NCBI RefSeq assembly: GCF_963678635.1
Contig: NC_087065.1
Coordinates: forward strand, 34,597,679-34,657,678
Direction of reading: 5' to 3'
Length of the DNA stretch: 60,000 nt
Source: Symsagittifera roscoffensis
Lineage: Eukaryota > Xenacoelomorpha > Acoela > Convolutidae
Shown piece by piece: positions 54,629 to 60,000 of this stretch. Numbering within the stretch: position 1 is the first letter of the stretch; the number at the start of each line of letters is the position of its first letter. The position numbers and the translations under genes were made by a program. A model generated the notes under the pieces. That model saw nothing but the letters and a program-made list of their open reading frames with translations, made no database searches and was not told where the DNA came from.

Positions 54629-55187
54629 CTTTGTTACACTTAAGAATGAAATTCTTGATTTTCTAGGATGGCCCTACTACATCTTAGAAAAAGTGACTAT
54701 TTTATACGCAATGTTTAACTTTATTGGATTTCTTTTTTCACTCTTAAAAGGAATCTATAACACATGTGCTATACACACACAAGTCAATAGACAAGCAAGT
54801 GTAGCACGCATACTATTTGCAGGATTTTTTGGAATATTTTCTACATCTATAAACAAAATTCTTTTAGACGCACAAATAAAAGAATATAACACAAAAATAG
54901 CAACAAGACAGAACACATACGACGAAGAACATAACAATGCAGACACAACACCAACAGCACCACAGTTACCACCCCTACCACATAACCATCCATTATCCCT
55001 AGTCCCACGTAATTTTCGAAATTTAGCCATAACACATAATAATTTTAGACCAACCATATCACAAAGTCCCATCCAACATATAATGCCACACCACTCACAA
55101 GATGAAAATATTTATGAACAAATTATAGAACAACCCCATACTACCGCTTTTCAGTCTCAAAATAATAATTTTTTTAGCCCACGATGA
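54582..55187 (+). CDS. Env membrane anchor and cytoplasmic tail, in a shifted frame
   Basis: Overlaps the end of the env frame and continues it in sense: a juxtamembrane WPYYILEKV, a long hydrophobic segment (about 54700-54765: LYAMFNFIGFLFSLL), a second weakly hydrophobic stretch (ARILFAGFFGIFSTS), then a polar tail. The tail carries PTAP (about 54948-54959) followed by Pro-rich PQLPPLP, and YEQI near the end. The frame change coincides with the T-run 54621-54626. Whether it is a mutation, an assembly error or frameshifting is unresolved. The stop TGA overlaps the next ATG (ATGA 55184-55187). Confidence 0.65.
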   Translation: MKNTVPKIYHLSIFFSFVTLKNEILDFLGWPYYILEKVTILYAMFNFIGFLFSLLKGIYNTCAIHTQVNRQASVARILFAGFFGIFSTSINKILLDAQIKEYNTKIATRQNTYDEEHNNADTTPTAPQLPPLPHNHPLSLVPRNFRNLAITHNNFRPTISQSPIQHIMPHHSQDENIYEQIIEQPHTTAFQSQNNNFFSPR

Positions 55188-56989
55188 GCCGACAACTTGG
55201 ATCCCTACACCGATCAAATTCCCACCCAACCAACCTCACCACTCCAATCCCAATAATACCACTTTTTGCTTTTCCGCCACCCGATTTCCCATCCAGTAAT
55301 GTAACATCCGGCATGAATTCCGATACTAATTCACACATCTCAGTTTTATACTCCATCTCACAACTCAATAACCCGAATATTGAAACCCCCGATGAATTTG
55401 CCGACTCTGAACCATCTCCATCAAATAATTTTCACACCAATTCCTTAAATTTTTCCAACCCCCTTTTCAACCCATACTACCAAATAACCCTGACCCAACC
55501 AATTCTACACCCTCTTATGCTTCCCAAGTCACTCCAACCTACTCCTCACTTCACTCAGACCAATCATCTCATTCTCCAGACACCCCCCGAATCTCCCCAG
55601 AACTAGATAATTTCATTACCCTACAACAACAACCCTATCACCTTGACACCCCAACCATAAACCAAATCTCATCCACAATAGATTCATCCAACCCTCCTAC
55701 CCCTACACCCTCTTCAATTTATACTGAATCATTAGCACCATCATCCACAACTACTGAATCTTCACTCAGCACTAATAGAGCTTACCGCACTTTTAAAAGG
55801 AAGTTCCCCAACCATCCTTTCCCAGCGAAACCAGGAACAGCCCGTGAATATATCAACCATCCACAACACACTAACACAAAAGAATTTTTAGCTATCACCT
55901 TACCCTCATTTCCACAATACACCTTAAACACCCCTCATGACACTAACGAGACACGTAACTTTGTAGACGAATACGTTTTAATGCCTACCCTTCCTTGGAC
56001 CTCATATTATCATTTTACAAATCCCCTTTGCTTACCTTTATCTAACACTCATATCGATATAGAACGAAATAAGGACATGCTATATCGACTCACTACAACA
56101 CTAACACCTAGACAATTTACTTACATTGGATATAAAAAATCACTAAAAACACACTGCACCCCGAGCTAATGAATATACACTAGAATATTACGATCATAAC
56201 ATCATCAGAACTAACCAAGATCAATTCTTAGACGACGATCGCTTCGCTAACCCACAAATCACCGAGAAATTTTTCATTAAAACACCATATGTATTTACAC
56301 TAAATATCTTCGATCGCAAGTTTGACCACATTATTTCAGAAGCACTAACAGACACGCAAGCCTACAAAAGTTTTAAAGAACGCTTCCAAATATTTTCACT
56401 AACCTTTCATTTCCTTGCACCACATGAAAGAGATTTGCACTGCTCACACGATATTATGTTGCGCACTAAACAAACACACACATATACTTATTATCGTTTC
56501 ATCCAAAATCACTTTGACCTACACACTCCCTCCAGACAACCACACCATCGTTTTCAATTCATCAATTCCAAATACACCTCACCATTCTTTCTTAACTTCA
56601 CATATTGCATTAAAGATACTAACCTTCATGGTATTCTTCGAAATTATGATCCCATAACCCAAATGTATATCTTTTGTCCCATCACCAAGACCTTCAACGC
56701 AGAAGAATCCCGACCCTTCCTCATCCCACACGAGTTTGTACAACCTATAGAAATCCCCATTTTAGAATTCATCCATAACACTAAATTCAACCACAAATTA
56801 TATAATCTAATCCAAAACACACCTTATGAATTTGCAGTTGGCACTGAAGAACTAACCACCATTAAGGCACTTCAATTGCTTTGGCCACTGCTTCAAACTA
56901 AAAATATCATCCGCATCTTAGCCAAATTACTAACAACTTCAGATCTCATCCACGACATCTTCCCCCACGGTTTCTTCCCCGACGACTAA
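55184..56989 (+). pseudogene. Large unknown ORF after env, broken by two frame changes
   Basis: Starts at ATG 55184 in an ATGA overlap with the env tail. Read through successive frames (first 55184 to about 55460, second to 56169, third to TAA 56987-56989) it would be about 600 residues: a Ser/Thr/Pro-rich N-terminal third, then a more globular part with many aromatic residues (VLMPTLPWTSYYHF; YTYYRFIQNHFDLH; LQLLWPLLQTKN). No known domain recognised, and no signal peptide. Breaks lie near 55460-55480 and about 56150 at short homopolymer runs. Codon use matches gag-pol. It could be an accessory gene unique to this element. Confidence 0.55.
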
Positions 56990-56992
56990 CAG

Positions 56993-57068
56993 GTAAGTAT
57001 GAATTATACATATTACTAACTAATTTAAATATTAGAAACTCACCATTCCTTATCCATGTTTTCTTTAG
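56993..57068 (+). other. Predicted 76-nt intron in the 3' untranslated region
   Basis: Immediately after the last ORF: donor CAG|GTAAGT (56990-56998), branch-site-like TACTAAC (57014-57020) and acceptor TTTTCTTTAG (ends 57068). All three signals are near consensus and properly spaced. Confidence 0.55.
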
Positions 57069-58051
57069 AATTTTAGCCTTCATCCTATATCATCTGAAAA
57101 ATTCACAAAAGAAAAATAAAAAATAGCAAACTTCTTCAAAACTGTTTAAAACCCTATTAAATTTTTGCACCAACAATTAAATAAATATAATACCAATGCA
57201 GTAAATTAATTTATAAATTTTTCCCCCACAAGCAGTAAATCTAATAATGATGAAAATTTGTAACTTAATTTTCCCCAACAACTAGCAGTAAAGATAAAAT
57301 TCTATGTAGTAAATTAATAAGAAGCAAATACAGTACTAACCTTTTGCTATTTTCATTCACTCGCACAAGAATTCTATCCAAACTCGCACAGCTCGCCCAC
57401 GAAGAATTGTTTAAAATAATGAATTTCAGTTTCAAGCTTTCACACTCGATAACTCTAACACAAGATAACACGTTTCAAACTTTCCTTTAACCCGGTTGGA
57501 AAGGAATTATATACTAAACAAAACTAACCAATGCAGCTTACTAAACACCACAACACATAGCATAACAGCATGACTAAGAAAAGGAAACCAACGGTACCCA
57601 AACCGGATTAACCCAGTTTAAAACTGGATAATTTATTCTTTTGAAGACTATTATAAAGTCTAAGAAAGAAATAACAAAACACAAAAAAGTCGAAAGACAA
57701 ACCCATACCACAAACAATTTGATTTTTGAAAAAAGGACACAACCAACAAAACATAAGAAAAACCACAACAAACCCAACATAAAACGTTGTCACATAACAG
57801 GACCTCTCACAAAAACCGCATGCAATCATACTCCCACTCCTGGCCTAACCCACCAGGAAGGACGTCCTGAGCATGCTCTATAGCCGGCCTAACCCACCGC
57901 GCTACATCCACGCTTTGTGACCATACTCCTATTTTTAATAAGAGCTACTCAAGGGTGAGTAACGCTTCAAAATAACTGAACTAAAACAAAAAGCTTTTGT
58001 GAAAACAACTAACTAAAATCATAATTAAAAAATATTAAACTAATAAAAGTT
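57069..58051 (+). other. Long 3' untranslated part of the giant element
   Basis: No plus-strand ORF. Contains repeated GCAGTAAAT/AGTAAATTAAT blocks (about 57199, 57232, 57281, 57307) with interspersed TTTTCCCC, and a duplicated CCTAACCCACC-G motif (57844 and 57886). Confidence 0.45.
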
Positions 58052-58528
58052 TTATAAAATGTAAATTACATTATGCAATACATAGATCAGAATACAACAC
58101 CAAGGACGAACATCCAAAGACAAAACGACCCTACTACACTCGAGAAAGAATGGCCAACTACAATCAATATGCCGCCCACAATCACAACTCAAAGGATTTA
58201 GAGTACGACTTGACTTCGCAGAAAAGGACTTCATTGAACTAGACCAATGACCACCTCGATGTTCAAGTATACGTACAGATCCGAGTAACCAGGCATCCCC
58301 TCCACGCACAATCTCCACGCCATTCCCAGACAAGGTCAAACACAAAGAAGTTCTCACCAATGAAACAGAAAAACCTGACATAGCCAACCATTCTGAAATC
58401 AGATTTGAGTTTGTTGCGAAAACCCAGTCGTTGTCTTGAGAAGACACAACGATTGAATCTGGGACTTCTCTAATAAGAAAACCCAGAAGAAATAAGATGT
58501 TCGCCAAATACCAACGTCCATCATCCAT
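58052..58528 (-). CDS. Antisense ORF near the 3' LTR (158 codons)
   Basis: Minus-strand ATG at 58528 and TAA at 58052. The N-terminus has a short hydrophobic stretch (YLANILFLLGFLI), followed by a Ser/Leu-rich region with seven cysteines in its last half (LSCDCGRHIDCSW...). No domain recognised. It is the longest clean antisense frame in the element outside gag-pol shadow regions, and its strand bias could be chance. Antisense genes next to the 3' LTR exist in some retroviruses, but no promoter evidence is available here. Confidence 0.25.
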   Translation of the reverse strand: MDDGRWYLANILFLLGFLIREVPDSIVVSSQDNDWVFATNSNLISEWLAMSGFSVSLVRTSLCLTLSGNGVEIVRGGDAWLLGSVRILEHRGGHWSSSMKSFSAKSSRTLNPLSCDCGRHIDCSWPFFLECSRVVLSLDVRPWCCILIYVLHNVIYIL

Positions 58529-58570
58529 CTTTTGAATTGCAGAAAGACTATTCTAAAAAACTCTGTAAAA

Positions 58571-58580
58571 CCCGGATGGG
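58571..58580 (+). promoter_or_regulatory. Purine-rich tract before the 3' LTR
   Basis: The sequence CCCGGATGGG abuts the 3' LTR; its GGATGGG is a short candidate plus-strand primer site. Shorter than typical polypurine tracts. Confidence 0.45.
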
Positions 58581-58990
58581 TGGAACCTGATCTAAACTAC
58601 ATTTTATGATTGGATAAATTAGATATTTTACCAATGTAAAGTATTTAATATTAACCAATCATGATCCATCTAACTAACAATCCACTTATTTGTAAGTGCT
58701 GAAATTACTTGTAATTTCAGCACCAGAGAGATTTGAATTTAACTTAGAAATTAGTTGAACTCTCCCGAGTACTTCAGCAGCCGCAATAAACCAGTATACC
58801 CTAGATCTATTGAGCCTAGCAGAGACTAGTTAAACAACCTGAGACTAGACAGTATAAGAGTAAGATTAGGATCGGTATTAGACTAAGAAGTTGCACGAAT
58901 CTATCCGGCCGAAAATAAGATAGCGTGACGAGCAGACGGTGTACCCTATCCGAAATTACTCTATGAGTTATACCCATCGGTCCTAACTCA
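58581..58990 (+). repeat. 3' LTR of the giant element
   Basis: 410 bp, near-identical to 40089-40498. Carries a polyadenylation hexamer AATAAA at 58785-58790 and the same 13-bp hairpin (58696-58723). Confidence 0.96.
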
Positions 58991-59187
58991 GAATGGAGAT
59001 AAAATGTACGACGAAATATCCTTTTTTCTAAGAACATTCTTGCGCTCAAATGCCTTCTTAAAGCACTCGAATTCCTATCTTAACTTTTTGAAATAGTTTT
59101 GGACCCACCAACTAATGGAATCGGTATGCTATAAAAACAATGCCAAATATCTTTATTACATTTCATTTTTAATTGATTTATTAAATA

Positions 59188-59671
59188 TCATGCAATTGAT
59201 GTCACATAATTCTTTGAATACTTGTCATTATCTACAGCAAGAGGATCTGTTCTTTTTTGTTCTCGTTTCTTTGACAATGAGCTAGGCTGTCGGGTGTAGC
59301 AAGTTTCTGGTGAAGCAAGTGTTTCTGGTGATTTATCATCGCCTTGAGCAGCATCTTTGGGCTTTTCTTTCATCTTCAGCAATGCAGCCCTTGGCTCTTC
59401 GAACTCGGTCTTTTTCATCTTTCCGTATAGCTCGGGGTATATTTCCTCGACGAAAGTCATGAGTCGCAACCATACTTCAGAGAACTCGTAGATGTTGTTG
59501 TGGTCTGCTCCTGAGATCCAGGCGGGAGTGGCGGGGTTCTGGAGGAGCTTGAACAGTTCGAAAGAGTGTCCGATTTGGATGAGTTGGTCGTCCTTCCCGT
59601 GGATCAAGAGAGTCTTCGGCTTAACCTCTTTCAATGAAACCTCTTCTATTCGAGTGTAATTTCTCAAGGTT
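59188..59671 (-). CDS. ABHD17-like alpha/beta hydrolase, terminal exon
   Basis: Last exon of a gene whose 5' part lies beyond the right edge. The minus-strand frame reads VKPKTLLIHGKDDQLIQIGHS and WISGADHNNIYEF, matching the C-terminal half of ABHD17-type depalmitoylases: the acid residue in HG-xDD-xI (about residue 27 of this exon) and the catalytic histidine in AGADHN-type GADHNN (residue 56). The nucleophile serine must be upstream. A polar Lys/Glu/Ser tail of about 80 residues follows, longer than usual, ending at 59188-59190. Acceptor probably AG at 59672-59673, though 59663-59664 is possible. These enzymes remove palmitate from membrane proteins. Confidence 0.8.
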
Positions 59672-60000
59672 CTAGATTAACATGCTTTTATGGCTCTTTT
59701 TCAACACCACCCCCCTCCCACACTTGAATTTCATCTTTGAGAAATTAAATTAGCGTTATATGAAAGTACTTACTAATTTGTTAACCACTAACATCACGCA
59801 TTCAACCGTTAAAACGCGTAAATAACTATGAAGAAAGGAAAACTTGAAGACTGGAGGGGAGTGAAAAAGAGCGGCTTTTCCTCAGTATACGTTTATTTGA
59901 AAGTCCAGCTGAATTTGAAATTGAAAAAATATTTAAATGTAACTTACCTAATGCATTTAGGAAATTCAATAATAAAATTTACATAAGTGTTACACGTAAG
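59672..60000 (-). other. Intron of the ABHD17-like gene
   Basis: No coding sequence seen to the window edge; a C-rich patch at 59706-59720. Confidence 0.45.

Larger units (their letters stand above)
40089..58990 (+). mobile_element. Giant env-bearing Ty3/gypsy retroelement (18.9 kb)
   Basis: Bounded by 410-bp LTRs (TGGAACC...CTAACTCA) and a 4-bp target duplication GAAT (40085-40088, 58991-58994). LTRs differ at two positions noticed, so it is very young. Contents in order: 2.8-kb leader with small ORFs and hairpins, a 344-aa unknown ORF, an intact 2325-aa gag-pol, a 49-aa ORF, a 58-aa membrane ORF, a roughly 375-codon Pro/Ser-rich ORF, an env-like glycoprotein with membrane anchor, a further large ORF, a 3' intron, and a long untranslated 3' part with an antisense ORF. 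The coding strand is strikingly A-rich and G-poor throughout, unlike the flanks. Confidence 0.95.

Noticed and set aside
54600-54640. Canonical -1 programmed frameshift site at the env break
   Set aside because: The needed change is +1 (or -2), and no X-XXY-YYZ heptamer in the right phase is present; mutation or assembly error is simpler.

Overview
The window is nuclear DNA from a metazoan with a repeat-laden genome. The evidence is two multi-exon animal genes with GT-AG introns (a receptor tyrosine kinase and a DM-domain/Dmrt factor), the 3' exon of an ABHD17-like hydrolase, and large amounts of retrotransposon DNA of animal-type families (RNase H-bearing LINE, Ty3/gypsy elements, MITE). A marine invertebrate is plausible. 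A larvacean tunicate would fit an env-bearing Ty3/gypsy element, but the host cannot be fixed from sequence alone.

Layout. 1-4264 (+): last three exons of a receptor tyrosine kinase, with a 2.7-kb first visible intron full of degenerate repeats. 5728-6053: a MITE with clear terminal inverted repeats and flanking direct repeat. 7878-12567 (-): a frameshifted LINE with three PHD-like zinc fingers, APE endonuclease, RT and RNase H, plus a decayed 2A-like motif. About 12690-14720 (-): an older LINE relic. 14990-17400: second copy of the repeat family found in the kinase intron. 17945-18455: C-rich minisatellite that flips to G-rich. About 19480-24290 (+): an ancient, shattered gypsy-like element with faint LTRs, split by a 1.2-kb repeat. 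25407-31478 (-): a young gypsy element with 209-bp LTRs, a 4-bp target duplication and one intact 1831-codon gag-pol frame; it sits inside an older inverted repeat. 33552-35013 (+): complete three-exon DM-domain gene, 282 aa. 35340-39625: repeats, foldbacks and RT relics. 40089-58990 (+): the most striking object, an 18.9-kb LTR retroelement. 59188-59671 (-): ABHD17-like terminal exon.

The 18.9-kb element has 410-bp LTRs with two differences seen, a GAAT target duplication, PBS, purine-rich tract, an intact 2325-codon gag-pol, an env-like gene with signal peptide and membrane anchor, and at least five further ORFs before and after pol. Two junctions use ATGA stop-start overlaps, and a small 3' intron with a TACTAAC branch site is predicted. 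This is far larger and more complex than ordinary Ty3/gypsy elements and resembles the layout of a complex retrovirus. Gag-pol is open, whereas the env and accessory ORFs carry frame breaks, either recent damage or indel errors in the assembly.

The three host genes look unrelated to one another and are separated by transposon nests; the longest gene-free gap (4265-33551) is almost wholly transposon-derived or repeat-rich.
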